Below are positions 11,461-24,168 of a DNA stretch of 64,000 bases, piece after piece. The notes beneath the pieces are model-generated. The model saw nothing but the letters and a program-made list of their open reading frames with translations, was not told the DNA's origin and did not search any database. Position numbers and translations under genes: made by a program. Every line of letters begins with the position of its first letter. The stretch's first letter is position 1. The stretch is from Hysterangium stoloniferum (Eukaryota > Basidiomycota > Agaricomycetes > Hysterangiales > Hysterangiaceae): NCBI GenBank assembly GCA_015178975.1, contig WHVD01000006.1:1178001-1242000 (forward strand). Direction: 5' to 3'.

Positions 11461-12341
11461 TGTTATGGTATGTACATGGCAGGTTTCCGGAGAAACCCGT
11501 GGGAAAATCTGGTAGGACTTGGCTTCAGCTTATAGGCTGCACCCTCGCAAGATCGTGTTGTCCAATTTCAGACAGGCAGATGAAAATCCCAGAGAGTCCA
11601 GGTGGGGTTCGTGAGTCAAGGGGTCATTGGTCAGAGGTCGTGGGTTGAAAGGTCAGGAGACAAGATAAATAAGAGAGATAGATGCATCGGAGCCCATGGG
11701 CTCCAACTAGCGAGAGCAGTGTGATTCAAGGAGGAGTTTAGAGCAGAAAAGGTATTAGATTACTGGGGAGAATCTAAGCCAATTTTCTGACTGGATTGTA
11801 TGTACAACATCTGCCAGACTATATAGACTGTGGAATGAATAACATGTAATAATGAAACGAAACTAGCAAAACATAAAATGAGAATACTAAACACCAAATT
11901 TGGTGTTAGGAACAGGACGGAACGGAGTGGAGTCTGACTTGTGACAAATCAAAAACCATAACAGGAAATGGAGCAGGAGTGGAGTCCAAATTGTGACAGG
12001 TCATTGACTAAAATGGGAACAGGACTCAGTTAGAGCGATGACAGGTTTTCCGAGCGGGGTCCGGTGACTGACGTGTGAGGTCAGACATAGACAGGGATGG
12101 AGTCCAGCGGGTATTCCAGTGACTGATACATGATGTAACGAAGTCGAATGTAGACAAGTCTGACGTACGGAGTCCAGCGGAAATTCTGGTGAACTGAAAA
12201 TGGGTGCGTATAGGGTGTGGGTGCATATAAGGTAGTGCCCAGAGTCCGGTGGGAATTCCGGTGAACTGACAATGGGTGCGTATAAGGCATGGGTGTATAT
12301 AAGTTAGTGCCCGGAGTCCAGCAGGAATTCCAGTCATAACA
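11461..12341 (-). repeat. 5' LTR of gypsy B3 (881 bp)
   Basis: It runs from TGTTATGGTATG to CAGTCATAACA. It is 68 bp longer than the 813-bp family length because of a tandem duplication of a unit of about 72 bp at 12182-12325 (each begins AATTC(T/C)GGTGAACTG). The next five bases, GGATT, would be its TSD, and the left partner lies outside the window. Confidence 0.87.
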
Positions 12342-13301
12342 GGATTGAACCCAGGATCTCTCAATTACATAATGAAGGTGTTAACCACTACACCATCTGA
12401 CCTTGGGTAGGTTTGTGTTACGACCGTGTCACAACCCGACGGTCCCCGAGGTTATCACCACCTATCAATGATTCAAGTCATTGCTTAAATCCTCACATCA
12501 CAAGCCGTCAGTTTCCCAACGCTGATGTATGCCTTCATGGTGATCAAACTCCGTTTATGCCCCTGTCAAAATATACTCATACTATCTGGTTAAACTCTGA
12601 TACATCCCTGTTCATTATGATGATCCATTCTACTCTATGTTTCACACATGTCTAAAAATACTTGTAACTCTCAGACTTTTTCCTTTTCTCGTAATCCTGC
12701 TCTCGGTTAATGTACGGCCTCCGAACTAATCGTAACCTTCCCATTCCTAGTCAAGCTTATTGTCAATACCATTTTCCGCTCTTCTCCTAGTTAGTATTTT
12801 TTAGATACCTGATACTTGTATATGAACCCGCTGTAGTTGTAGTTACTAGGAAATCAGAATATTGACTCAGAATATTGACTCAGAATACCCTCTTATGCCT
12901 CCAGTAGTCTCATACTAAGCACCCCGCTACTCGCCTTTGCATGTGCTCGCCCACTCTCGGCCCCCAACCCCCTGGCCCAACACTCGACTCATCCTTTGGT
13001 TCTGATCGGCAGCTCGCTGAAAGGTATTCGTTAGGACCAGTCTTCGCCTGCCCGAAATGTAAGGACACCCGATGGAATAGTTGCAAGGGTGCAGCACATA
13101 AGCTGAAGCCAAGTCCTTCTGATTGGTCCCCATCGGCCTACCAACATTAGTCAGTTTTCAGTTCTTAACAGTTTGATCTTACACTGTACTTAAGGATATA
13201 ACCCTAAGTGTCATTCCTATTAGATCATATACACACTGAACTCAGAGCTGTATACCATATGGACCCAGTTGGAACAATGGTTGGTATTATATAATCTAAC
13301 A
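12342..13301 (-). mobile_element. Second copy of the tRNA-carrying LTR-like repeat, split
   Basis: The sequence matches 4145-4345. The tRNA-like part (12342-12402) is cut at its left end by gypsy B3. The rest is split by a solo LTR-A (12416-13170) and resumes at 13176 to end in TCTAACA at 13301. The following bases ACTTT would be its TSD. Here the repeat is older than gypsy B3. At 4102-4345 it is younger than gypsy B1. Confidence 0.8.
12416..13170 (+). repeat. Solo LTR-A copy 1, TSD GTTTG
   Basis: The 755-bp unit begins TGTTACGACCGTGTC and ends GTTCTTAACA, flanked by GTTTG at 12411-12415 and 13171-13175. It carries ATAAGCTGAAGCCAAGTCCT near its 3' end. It is more diverged than copies at 28116 and 46172, so it is older. 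The strand assignment follows similarity to the oriented family B LTR. Confidence 0.93.
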
Positions 13302-14755
13302 ACTTTTGTCCTGTCTGTTACCGGCCAAGTGAGGCTGATACCACAGCCTTACACCTTTCCACCTTTTTGACTGAAATTTTTCCCCAAGTTTGCCTCAGTA
13401 AAGATGTTTTATCCTCTGGGAATGTTATACATATCACGCATTCATCTCACATCCAATATAGAGCATGTTTAACAACTTCAGAACTGGCTTGGAGAGTTGG
13501 CAAGTATTTATTCCAAACATTTCATTTAGCCTTAATGCCAACCACAGTGTATCTGCCCTTCTCATTTGCCACTTCTTTCTCGATCTGCGAGAATTACATT
13601 CACAACATAACACAGCCAATGTGATGACCAATCTCATGGACACTACCTTCCAAGTGGCAGTATGCAGTATTGGAGATTCTTTGATTGAAGACATCGGAGA
13701 TGCAAATTATACAAGAGATTTTATTTTGGCGGCATATTGTGAAGGGGACCTCCCTGTCCATTCCACCGAGGGGTGTGAGGAGACCTCTGGTGGGAGAGTT
13801 GAAGGCATTGGTGCACAGTAATGTAAGGGGGTTATCAAATACTACGAGTAACCACAAAAATTTATAACACTCCAAGAAACAAGATAAAGGCCAAAATCAA
13901 TAAGCACAATTCATAATTATTTAATGTCTTCAGGATATTAACAGGCCCCCGAGAATACTTGTATGGATTTATTTATCAAACATCTGATCAAAAATAGTGT
14001 CAGTAAAATAATGCAAATAAATTGATCTGTACTGAGTGAGGCCTCAGAAGAATACAGTAGATGGTCCAGGCGAGATAACTCAGCCACTATATACCCTATG
14101 CTATACGTGCCACAGCATAAGCAGTATATATGATAGTTGTATCAAACTGGCTGTTTGAGCACTTGATTGAAAAGAAACTTCTACCTTGAAAGCTATTCAC
14201 TGCACATGATATCTGTTCACTGAGAATGGTATATAACCAGACTCCTAGGTTAGATGAGCATCCACATCTTGATCAATGTCAAACGACTCAAAGTGACTGT
14301 TTTGACTTTCTTGAGGGTGAGCTCTGCTGAGATGTTCCCGGAAAACAAACCCGAGGAATTAAATGGCTGCAGCATTCACGATTTCAATAGGAATTCTTTA
14401 GTGAATAATGCCAATCGACTGATCATTTTAGTACTGTAGTAGTACTAGGCCAAACTTTTAGATTGGTGCTAGGCATTTCTTGTGATCAGACCATATATTT
14501 GCATATCAGCGCCCCTACTAGGGATACTTAGTAATTTCCTGACTAGCTTTCTCTCCTTTGGACAACTGGTAATTGTTATAGTTGATTGGCTTGAAGTTGA
14601 TGTTTTCATTCTATTTTAGAATGACACACCTCAAAAGGGACAACATGAGATTAATGTCAATCTCTGTGATCATTTGAGGAGAGGTGAAAGACTGAACCTG
14701 GGATCGACCGTGCATGGTCATACTTACTGATCTTCCCACTTTCCTGATGTAACTT
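13302..14755 (+). repeat. Host array unit: beta and gamma blocks
   Basis: These bases are repeated in the same order at 15241-15848, 57061-58500 and 62215-62950. The beta block (about 13340-13865) has short open stretches on both strands, including a minus-strand VHEIGH-like peptide in sister copies. The gamma block (about 13870-14740) shows no convincing gene. The sequence looks like the 3' flank and decayed exons of the duplicated DUF6533-type unit. I see no independent gene here. Confidence 0.55.
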
Positions 14756-15240
14756 TACATGGCCCATGAAGATTGTATGTGTGGGGTGAATACCAACCTG
14801 TGCATTTCACTTGACTAGAACCACCTAATTATTAACAGCATTAAACAGGCATACGCTCCTGTTTAAAAGTCACATGCCTGAAGACTTGGAGTTGACATGA
14901 TCATTATAGTCACAGCCAATGGCACTTTGACAATTACATTTGGTGGGCTCATATTATTCGCTACATTATTCAACACTATCAGCACAATTAGGCTGCAAAA
15001 TGATATTAAAGGAATGCAAAAACAATCTTTAACCTATCTACTTGTGCGACAAGGTAATTTACCTCAGGGTTTGAGTGTACATGTTGTCATGACTTGATCA
15101 TATTCATTGCAGATGTTCTCCAATTTGCGTCAGTGCTAACTGGGCGTGACTTCAGTCACCGAAATCTTTAATCTTGATTTTTAGCATAATTTTCATATGG
15201 AATTTACAGATTTTAATTACAGATAAGGTTTGAGATTACC
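14756..15240 (+). pseudogene. DUF6533-type gene fragment (3' exons)
   Basis: The fragment matches the 3' half of the gene copies at 55723 and 60997: the CAFHLTR-like end of exon 4, then a membrane-spanning stretch MIIIVTANGTLTITFGG (from 14897) that ends with RQG before a GTAATTT donor, and a downstream FASVL-like exon start. The 5' exons with the DUF6533 core are absent, so this is a truncated copy. In intact relatives the family is a multi-pass membrane protein of unknown function. Confidence 0.65.
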
Positions 15241-15853
15241 TCTCCTATCCACCTTTTTCACTGAAATTACATTTCTCCCCAAGTTTGTCTCAGTGAAGAT
15301 GTTTTATCCTCTGGGAGTTTTATATCATGCATTCAACTGACATCCAATATAGATCATGTTTAAACACTTCAGAACTGGCTTGGAGGGTTGGCAAGTATTT
15401 ATTCCAAACATTTCACCTAGTTTCCTAATGTCAACTGCAGCATATCCACCCTTCTCATTTGCCGCTTCTTTCTCAATCCCCGAGAATTCCATCACAATTT
15501 AACACAACCAATGCAATGACCAATCTCGTGGACACTACCTTCCAAGTGGTGGTATGTAGTAATGGAGATTCTTTGATTGAGGATGTTGGAGATGCAAATT
15601 ATACAAGAGATTTTATTTTGGTGGCACATTGTGAAGGGGACCTCTCCATCCATTCTGCAGAGGGGCGTGAGGAGACCTCCGGTGGGATTGTTGAAGGCCT
15701 GATGCACAGTAATGCAAGGGGGTTAACCAATACTACAAGTGACCACAAAAATTTATAACACTCCAAGAAACAAGATAAAGTGCCTTAAAACTCAATAGCC
15801 ACAGTTCATATGTACAGTAATTATTTTATGTATTCAGGATATTAGTAGGGCCC
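15241..15853 (+). repeat. Host array unit: second beta block
   Basis: Closely similar to 13340-13865, 57061-57530 and 62215-62820. A plus-strand open stretch (15459-15758) and an overlapping minus-strand one (15492-15707) compete, and neither is clearly conserved as protein. The block ends at the TSD GGCCC of the next solo LTR. Confidence 0.55.
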
Positions 15854-17026
15854 TGTTAAGAGCAGAAACTGACGGATGTCGGCAGACCGACGGGGACTGA
15901 ATGGAAGGACTTGGCTTCAGCTTATGTGCTGCACCCTCGCAAGTTACCGTCGGGTGTCCTTAAATTTCGGGTGGGTGGAAACTAGTCCTGTCAAGTAAAC
16001 CTCTCGGTAAACTACCGATCGGAAACTGAAGGATAAGTTGAGGGTTGGGCTGAGGGGTCGGAGACCAAGAGTGTCAGAGACTGAGAGAGTCAGAGACTGT
16101 GAGAGTCAGAGACTGTGAGAGTCGAAGACTGTGAGAGTCGAAGACTGTGAGAGTCGAAGACTGTGAGAGTCGAAGACTGTGAGAGTCGAAGACTGTGAGA
16201 GTCGAAGACTGTGAGAGTCGAAGACTGTGAGAGTCGGAGACTGTGAGAGTCGGAGACTGTGAGAGTCGGAGACTGTGAGAGTCGGAGACTGTGAGAGTCG
16301 GAGACTGTGAGAGTCGGAGACTGTGAGAGTCGGAGACTGTGAGAGTCGGAGACTGTGAGAGTCGGAGACTGTGAGAGTCGGAGACTGTGAGAGTCGGAGA
16401 CTGTGAGAGTCAGAGACTGAAAGTTGGAGATTAGAGGTTGAAGTTGTAAATGTAGGTTGAATCGTAAATCGGATGGAGTCAGAATGTGGTGGTCGTGAAT
16501 AGATAATGAAGTCAGAAATTAGAGGGGTATCTAAGTTGATCTAAGTTGATCTAAGTTGATCTAAGTTGATATTCTGATTGTCCAATAACTACATTTACAG
16601 CAGGTTTATATACGAGTTGTCAGTGTCTAGAAACTACTAATTAAGGGAAGAGCAGAAACACTATTTGACGAGTAGACTTGACTAGAAACCGGAAAGTTAC
16701 GATAAGATCGGAAGCCGAGATTTAGCGAAGAGCGGGATTACGAGAAAAGGGAATAGTCCACGGGCTACAAGTATATACGGGCATATGTGAAACATAGAAT
16801 AAAATGGATCATCATAATGAAAGGGGACGTATCAAAGCATAACCAGATGGTACGAGTATATTTTGACAGGGGCGTAAACGAGGTTTGATCGCCGTGAAGG
16901 TTATGTCAGTGTCGGTATTCCGAAGGTTGCCGAAATGATGACTTGATCAATAACTTGGAACATCGATAGACTGTAGTATTCTCGGGGACCATCGGATTGT
17001 GACACAGTTACGACATGGTCGTAACA
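15854..17026 (-). repeat. Solo LTR-A copy 2, TSD GGCCC, with expanded minisatellite
   Basis: It begins TGTTAAGAGC and ends GTCGTAACA, flanked by GGCCC at 15849-15853 and 17027-17031. At 1173 bp it is about 450 bp longer than the standard 722 bp. A 16-bp minisatellite at 16070-16428 supplies about 360 bp of the excess. It splits the gamma block of a host array unit. Confidence 0.92.
16070..16428. repeat. 16-bp minisatellite inside solo LTR-A
   Basis: About 22 tandem copies of a 16-bp unit of the form GTCGAAGACTGTGAGA / GTCGGAGACTGTGAGA are present. The variants are ordered in blocks (CAG at the edges, then CGAAG, then CGGAG), which suggests stepwise expansion. A shorter 10-bp array (CTAAGTTGAT, four copies) follows at about 16530-16570. 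Other LTR-A copies lack the expansion. Confidence 0.9.
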
Positions 17027-17522
17027 GGCCCCAATAATACTTGTATGGATTTATTTATCAAACACCTGGTCAAAAATAGTGTTAGTAATATAATGCAAAT
17101 AAATTGATCTGTACTGAGTAAGATGTCAGATAAATACAGTAGATGGTCCAGGCAAGATAACTCCAGCACTGTTACTATGCATCACTACTCTTTTGCATAG
17201 TTTGATTATGTCTTTCTTCTTCAGGTGTCAACCACTGTCCAGATGTTCTCGTTATACCTCCTGCAGCTAACAGTTAGTTCACCAGGAACCAGTATATTTT
17301 CACCTCCCTCCATGCAGTCATCATGTTTTAAGGTAGTAACACCTTTATCAGTCGCCCTATAGCAAGTTACGATTCAATATATTTGACCCTTCCTACGAAC
17401 AGTGAAGCTTGCCAATGGCATTTCAAGAACATTTTTTAAGGGGCTTTTCAGGGCTTGCGAATTGATCATAAGGAGCCACACAAAGACGGAGGAGGCATCC
17501 TGGGTACTAGATAGTTTGAAGC
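17027..17522 (+). repeat. Host array unit: gamma remainder and delta block
   Basis: Bases 17027-17160 continue the gamma block after the solo LTR. Bases 17170-17515 match the delta block at 58600-58975 and 62960-63335. The delta block contains a minus-strand open stretch in its sister copies (DRFILAS... start, 63014-63364). I do not recognise the product. The last five bases GAAGC are the left TSD of Copia-1. Confidence 0.55.
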
Positions 17523-17885
17523 TGTTGAAATGTAACTCTAAAAGTATAACTCAGTCTTGATATTGGTATAACAGACTATATTTAATGTACCTAAAAGTAT
17601 AACTAGTACACTGTAAGTATGTGTTAACATCACTATAATTTGACCAACTCACCTCAGTCTCGATATTGGTATAATGGACTGAGGTGTAGTATCAGAAGCT
17701 GTGAGTATATATGTCGTTCTTGAACAATAGAGTGTGAGAACAAAAGGTGAGACAATATGGTGTAAAATCTCGATCATGGTGGAAGAATGGGCAACCATTG
17801 GGTGCCCATCAAGTCCGCTCCTTTGTATGTTCTAAAAATATATTTAATCTTGATTGGTCATTGTTTTCAATGTATATCCTCAACA
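17523..17885 (-). repeat. 3' LTR of Copia-1 (363 bp)
   Basis: It begins TGTTGAAATG and ends TCCTCAACA. The adjoining CTCCTCCTCAGC (17886-17897), read on the minus strand, is a purine-rich polypurine tract. It holds an internal repeat of the phrase CTCGATATTGGTATAA in two places. Confidence 0.9.
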
Positions 17886-17934
17886 CTCCTCCTCAGCGAA
17901 AACAACGTGTACTCCTCCTCGCATGGAAGTCGGG

Positions 17935-20900
17935 TTAAATGAGGCCAAGGAAGGGGCAAAGACGGGAAAATTTGGAGGGTTCTAAGGCCTTAGTGAAGAT
18001 ATCAGTGAGATTGTCCTTGGTATTTATGTAGTTCAAGGTAAAGTCACTGGCTAAGACACATTCCCAGAGAAAATAATATTTAATATTGATATGCTTCACT
18101 CGAGAATGTAGTAAGGGGTCTTTGGAAAAATTAATTGTAGCATTGTTGTCACAGAAGAGAGTTGTGGGAGTGGAGGGAGGGAATTGGAGTCCCATAAACA
18201 GCAAGCAAAGCCAAGTGCCTTCCTTGGTCACTTCAAATGTGGCAATATACTCGGCCTCACAAGAAGAGGCAGCAACAGTTTTTTGTTTTTTGGATGTCCA
18301 AGAGATGAGGCCAGAACCTAGGGTGAAAGCATAACCACTAACACTGTGGCGAGTATCAAGGCAATTGGCCCAGTCAGAGTCAGTGTATCCTAGCAGGTTT
18401 ATGGTATTGGGACCACTCAGGTGTAAGCAGAGTTCTCGAGTGCCCTTTAAATAGCGAACAACATGAATGGCAGCATGCCAATGCTGCATTGAATAACAGT
18501 CAAGGTATTGAGAAAGTTGTTGGACAGCATAGGAAATATCAGGACGTGTTGAAATTGCAAGGTAAAGTAGGTAACCAACCAAAGACCTGTAGGGGAGTTT
18601 TGATAACATGTCAAGCTCCGGTTTGGAAAAAGTTGTATGATCACTGCATTGAAGCTTCAAGCTATGATCCATAGGTGTGGATACATGGGAAGCGTTGGTC
18701 TGGCCAAATTGGCAAATAATTCTGTTGATAAGGGCCATTTGGGACAGATAAACAGATTTATTGGGGCGGTCCCATTCAACAGCTATTCCCACTATGACAT
18801 GAACAATTCCGAGGTCAGAGATATTCCAGACCCCCTTCATCTGCTCCTTAAAGCACTGATTCTCTGCAGGTGAACTGGCAATGGAGAGGAAGTTGTCAAC
18901 ATGCACAGCTTCTATGATAATCCCTGTCAAGGTTTTGCGATAATAGATGCAGGATTCACAACCGAGGCGTGTAAATCCCCAAGCCAACATTTGTTAGTTC
19001 AATGTTTTATTCCAGATATGTCCACCTTGTTTCATGCCATATATTGTACCACAATAACATCCAGACCCAGTCTTCCTTGCCAGGCTCTTCGAAACTGGCT
19101 GGTTGTTCCATGTACTGTGTCTCATCTTCAGGTAGTATGCTGTAAAGAAATGCTGTTTTGATGTCGATTTGTTGAGTGTCCCATCCTAGAGTTGCGGCAA
19201 TGTGTAATAATATCCTCCAAGACTCCATGTGTGCTGTTGGTGAGCTCATTTTATTATAGTCCTTGCCATAGACCTGTTCAAAACCCCTTGAATACTAGAT
19301 GTACTTTCCAACACATCACCTTGCCTGTTTCATCTCTTTTAATCCAAAAAACAGGTCGACCTTTGCGTATCTTACAACCCTGTGGAACTTCAGTGCAGGG
19401 AACCAACTTGTACACTCCCATGGCCTTGAGGAAAGCAAGTTCATCAGTATATCCCTTTTTCCAATGGGCAGCATCAGCAGAGTTTAGAGCTTCCTCCCAG
19501 GATTTAGGTTCATCATTGCACATTAAAGGGTCAATACCTGTGATAGATTCTATGGCATCATCTGCACTAAGTGAATTATGTTCCTGTTGAAATGCAGACA
19601 ACACGTGATCAATATCATCAATGTTGGGCAGTTCATTAGGCATGTTAGCCTTGGGTATGTGGAGTTCATTAAGGGTATGTAGGCATTGCTGTTTTTCAAG
19701 ATGTAGACATGCTGCACTTTCCTGAGAAGCCTGGATGGCATGTTGAAGGCGTGAGCCTGGTTCATAGCACCTTCTGCTATGCAACTCAAGTGACGAATAT
19801 CACCTTCAGCCTCTGGTGGGTGAATAATAACAGGGACATTGTGGTTTTGTGGGTCAGGCAATATCGGCTGGTTTAGGAGTGGCAGCATAGAGGGTACCAT
19901 GTTATGATCATCGAGGGTGTTGGGGACAACAACATTGTTCAGTGTAGGTAAGGTGGAGGTGGATGGGGGAGGTACAGGTATGTCTGTAGGTACAGTTGTG
20001 GACTTGGGATGGGAATCACCATCATGGCTTTCTAAAAAATGAACATGATATGAACTGTACATCTGATGAGTTTTAGGATCATAGCATCTATATGTTTTTG
20101 ATTTTGCATCATAACCAACCAAAACACATTCGATAGAATGTTCAAAGATCTTTGGATTAGATTTGTTTTGGATGAGTACAAAGGCTCAGCACCCAATTTC
20201 CTTCATATAAGAATAGTCAGGAATATAGCCATACCAAAGTTCCCAGGGTGTTTTGCCATTAAGAGAGTCTGTCATTGTTTTGGCATGAAGATGAGCTGCT
20301 GTTAAGTAGAACTCATCCCATAGATATACTGGTAAATTAGCATATATATGCATAGATCGGGCTTTCCCCATGAGGGTTCTGTGCATCCGTTCAACTCGTC
20401 CAATGTGGGCAGATGTGTAAGGTGCTGTGAACTGTTGTTCGGTTCCCCTGGATGCTAACCAGTTACATTTCATGGCTTTTGAGTTCTCCATTATCAGTAC
20501 GGTAGATTCCAACCTTTAACCCTGTCTCAAATTCCCATGCTAGTTCCCATGCTTTAAGTTGAGGTAAGGCATCACTTTTGACTTTCAGTAAAATGGTCCA
20601 AACAAAACTTGTATAGTCATCCACTATATTCATAACATAATTATGCCCAGTTCATGATGTCACAGCATGTGGTCCTGATAAATCTATCCAGACCTTCTCT
20701 AGTCTCCTTGTCACCTTATGCCCCACTCCTTCCTCATGGATTTTCAGAACAGAAGATTTTGTCTGTTTTCCGAGAATGCATGAATCACATTTTGAGGGTG
20801 TTGAAGTGGAGGAGGACTGCACACCTTTGAGTAGGCCACTGTCAAGCATGTTATTAATGGTCTTGTAGTTAGCATGCCCAAGGCGGTGGTGCCATGTCTC

Positions 20901-21250
20901 GAGAGTAGGCATGTTCTGTGCGATGAGTGCATGCTCTGCAAGTGTAGAATGAAGGGACAATGTGTAGAGATTCTTGTGTGGGAGTAGTGTGCCGCGAGCT
21001 ATTATGGACTGGGATGATTTGGTACTAAGCCAACATGATTGGTTGTCAAAGTGTGCAATGACATTGGAATCGCGAGTTAGGCAGCAAACAGATATTAGGT
21101 GTACGGTCACATCTGGTATGTAGAGTATGTCTCGGAGTATGATATAGGTTCCACGGCCTATGCATATTTTGATATCCCCAATGCCAATGGCCCAGATAGA
21201 AGAGCCCCCCAATCCTTTTACAGAACATGGGGTGATGGATTTCAGAGTAA
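17935..21250 (-). pseudogene. Pol remnant of Copia-1 (protease, integrase, RT, RNase H)
   Basis: The C-terminal open stretch (17935-18990, 351 codons) has the end of RT, then RNase H with YTDSDWANCLDTRHSVSGY, SSCEAEYIA and the copia end LTDIFTKAL. The RT N-terminal part is at about 19007-19780 (IDIKTAFLYSILPEDE, VFWIKRDETGKV). Integrase is at about 20180-20700 (ERMHRTLMGKARSM; SGPHA near the core start). The pre-integrase zinc part (TWHHRLGHANYKTINNM) and protease region are at about 20650-21210. Order PR-IN-RT-RH is diagnostic of copia. The frame is broken in several places. Confidence 0.85.
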
Positions 21251-21296
21251 AAAAATCAGTCTGATCTGGTGATAGGTGTGTAGTGGCACCAGTGTC

Positions 21297-22104
21297 TCAC
21301 CAGAAGGGACAGGATTCAGTGGAAATCGGGGTACATTTGGTTTGAGACAGTGGTTGAACAGTGGTGATACTCAAAACTGTAGAGGGCATTTGGTTGTACA
21401 CAGTCCAGTCCACTGCAGTCGTCAACTCCTCCTCAAGGGTGAGCCAGCCTTCACACTCAATCCTCTTGAGTTCAATGGAGTGTGACAGTGTGGTACTGGA
21501 AGTAGGGGTGACAAGCCCCACAAAGTCAATGGATGCTGGGTCCAGAGCAGTTAATTTGGAGGGATCCATCTGAGTAATGTATATATGACCATCAGCCCCT
21601 TGTACTCGAACAGGTATTTTTGCCTTTGGGGGTGGTGCTGGAGTGGTGGAAGAAGAGGTTTTCGGCTGCTTACCACCTTTATCCTGAGGCCTAGCTAGCT
21701 TCAATTCAATAGTTTTGCCAGCCATTCCACCACCCAGTGCTATGCAATAGTCAGCTGTATGGCAGTGCTTCTTACAGTTTGAGCAAATAATAGGATTGTT
21801 GGGCTTGAACACAGCTGTGAGAGCCACAGAGTTGTTGGAAGTGGAGTTCTTGTTCATATTGGAACTCATGAGTGCTTGTTTGCTGTCTAAGTAGGAGCGT
21901 AGTTGGGTAGATGTAAATGGTTGTGATTTAGTGGATTGAGTGATGTCACGCATAATGATGGAGCGAATATGTGTGAAGTCATTGCCCAAAGCACTGAGAA
22001 GGGCGATACATTTAAAGAGATCGCATGAAATATCCCCCCATGTCATAAGCATGGTCGATCATAGTACAAATGGTTTCCACTGTTGTAGGTAAGGGGGCAC
22101 TGTG
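21297..22104 (-). pseudogene. Gag C-terminal part of Copia-1
   Basis: This open stretch of 251 codons includes a CCHC zinc knuckle (CSNCKKHCHTADYC, about 21770-21790) and a Pro/Lys-rich linker. The N-terminal part of the same gag lies at 30675-31121, on the other side of gypsy B2. Confidence 0.8.
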
Positions 22105-22917
22105 TGTTACGACCGGAAATCCCGCCAGACTCCGGGTACTAACTTATACGCACCTCCACCCTATATGCACCCATTGTCAGTTTACTGGAATTCCCGCCGG
22201 ACTCCGTACATCAGACTCGTCTACGTTCGTCTTCATTACATTGTGTTTCAGTCACCAGAAAACCCACCGGACTCCGTCTATGTCTAATTCCAACCTCGCC
22301 CCACGCATCAGTCACTGGACCCCGCTCAGAATACCTGTCTTCCCTCTAACAGAGCCCCATTCCCATTTTAGTCAAATGACCTGTCACGATTCGGACTCCG
22401 CTCCCGCTCCATTTCCCGTTATGGTTTATGATTTGTCACTATTCAAACTCTGCTCTGTTCCGTCCCGTTCCTAACACCAATTTGGTGTTTACTTTTCCTG
22501 TTTTATGTTTTGCTCATTTCATTTCATTATTACTGGATTCGGTATGACATTTACTCCACGGTCTATTTAAACTGGCAGATGTTGTACATACAATCCAGTC
22601 AGAAAATCAGCTTAGATTCCCCCAGTAATATAATACATTTTCCACTCTAAACCCTACTTGAATCACACCACTCACACTAGTCGGAGCCCATGGGCTCCGG
22701 TGCATCTATCTCTCTCACCAATCTCGATTCATGACCCACGACCTCTGACCTCTGACCTTACAACCCACAACCCCCACCCAGACTCCCCGGGATTCCCGTC
22801 CACCTGTCTGAAATTGGACGACATGATCTAGTGAGGGCACAGCCTATAAGCTGAAGCCAAGTCCTACCGGATATTCCGCTGGTTTCTCCAGAGACCCACC
22901 CTGTACATATCCTAACA
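22105..22917 (+). repeat. 5' LTR of gypsy B2 (813 bp)
   Basis: It begins TGTTACGACCGGAAATC and ends ATATCCTAACA. It contains ATAAGCTGAAGCCAAGTCCT at about 22848-22867, shared with LTR-A. The bases after it (GTATTTTCTGACTAAGAC) are shared with B1 and B3, but I could not match them confidently to a tRNA primer. Confidence 0.92.
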
Positions 22918-22953
22918 GTATTTTCTGACTAAGACTCACATATTTTTTTCAAT

Positions 22954-24168
22954 ATGCCACCAAGAAGAAATACACGTGCACAGGCATCATTACCTGGACC
23001 ATCAACTCTTCATTCCCCGTTAACTCTGTATACCAGCCAGATGCTTGCAAACCAGTCGGAACCCATGGAAGAAGCCCGTATCGAAGAAGTCCTGGAAAAC
23101 CAGGATGAATCTGAGCACGAGGACGAATCCGTGGGCCCCAACAAGGGCAAAGGCATCAAAAATCCTCTGCCTAGTCAACGACTGCACTTGGGGGATCCTA
23201 CTTCTGAGTTTTTAGCAGGCACTATAGATAAATTTATGACGCACCTGCTCTAAGAACAAAAGAAAAAGGAACAAGAACCTCCACGGTCAAAAGTCAATGC
23301 TCCGGAACCCTTCACGGGTTCCAACCCAAACAAGCTCTCTACTTTCCTCATGCAATGTCACTTCAATTTCCACGATCGATCCGCTGCATTCTCCACAGAC
23401 TCCCAAAAAGTCAACTATGCACTTTCATATTTGTCAGGATCCACATTGAAATGGTTCGAACCGGCTTTTAGCGGGATTTCCGAGGAAGAGCCACTCTGGC
23501 TCAAAGATTGGGATGCTTGTGTTGAGGAGCTTGAAACCAACTTTGGCCCATATGACCCAACAGGAGAAGCCGAGAATAGTCTCACAAATCTTCGTATGAA
23601 GGACACGCAGCGCATCACAGACTACATCATCCAATTCAATAATCTTGCAGCTCATTGTCAGTGGGGCAATCCCACTCTCTGCCATCAATTCTATGCCGGT
23701 CTGGCGTCCCGCCTTAAAGACAAAGTCTCAAAAGGAGAAGATGGCAAGCCAAAAACCCTGTCCCGTATGTGCCTCAAAGCTCAAAAGGTGGACACACGCT
23801 ATTGGGAACGTTGCCCGGAAGTTGCCCGCGAGACCTCCATGGACAAAGTGAACAAGTCCACGGCCAATAAAAACAACAACAATAATTTGTCAACTAGCAA
23901 CCAAAACTCCACGCAATCCGACAAGAAGAACGACAAAAAGTCTTCAAACAACAACAACAACAATAACAACAAGGACAATAACAAGGGTCAACAATCCGGC
24001 AAGCAAGCCGGAAAACCCGACCTTTCAGGCAAACTCGGACCTGATGGCAAATTGACCCCACAGGAAAGACAATGTCGTATGGACAATAACCTCTGTCTCT
24101 TGTGCTGGAAACCTGGTCATCGAGTCCCGGAATGTCCACTGGCAAAAGCAAACTCTTCAAAGGGTTGA
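22954..24168 (+). pseudogene. Gag remnant of gypsy B2
   Basis: It starts MPPRRNTRAQASLPG. The Ty3-type gag domain is at about 23350-23700 (LSYLSGSTLKWFE). The Asn-rich linker from AAC repeats is at about 23865-23990, followed by a zinc knuckle CLLCWKPGHRVPEC (about 24100-24140). The long part is 272 codons. Fossil. Confidence 0.82.

Larger units (their letters stand above)
6803..12341 (-). mobile_element. Ty3/gypsy element B3 (fossil, 3' end interrupted)
   Basis: From right to left this minus-strand element shows a 5' LTR (11461-12341), gag (9816-11435), protease linker, RNase H and integrase (7708-9600), and the antisense accessory gene (6803-7395). The 3' LTR must lie to the left of gypsy-2, outside the window. 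Its right end meets GGATT, the middle of the tRNA-carrying repeat, so it was inserted there. The element is broken, with several breaks. Confidence 0.85.

Noticed and set aside
16070-16428. CRISPR-like repeat array
   Set aside because: The 16-bp units are directly adjacent without spacers, lie in a eukaryotic LTR, and no cas genes exist. It is a minisatellite.
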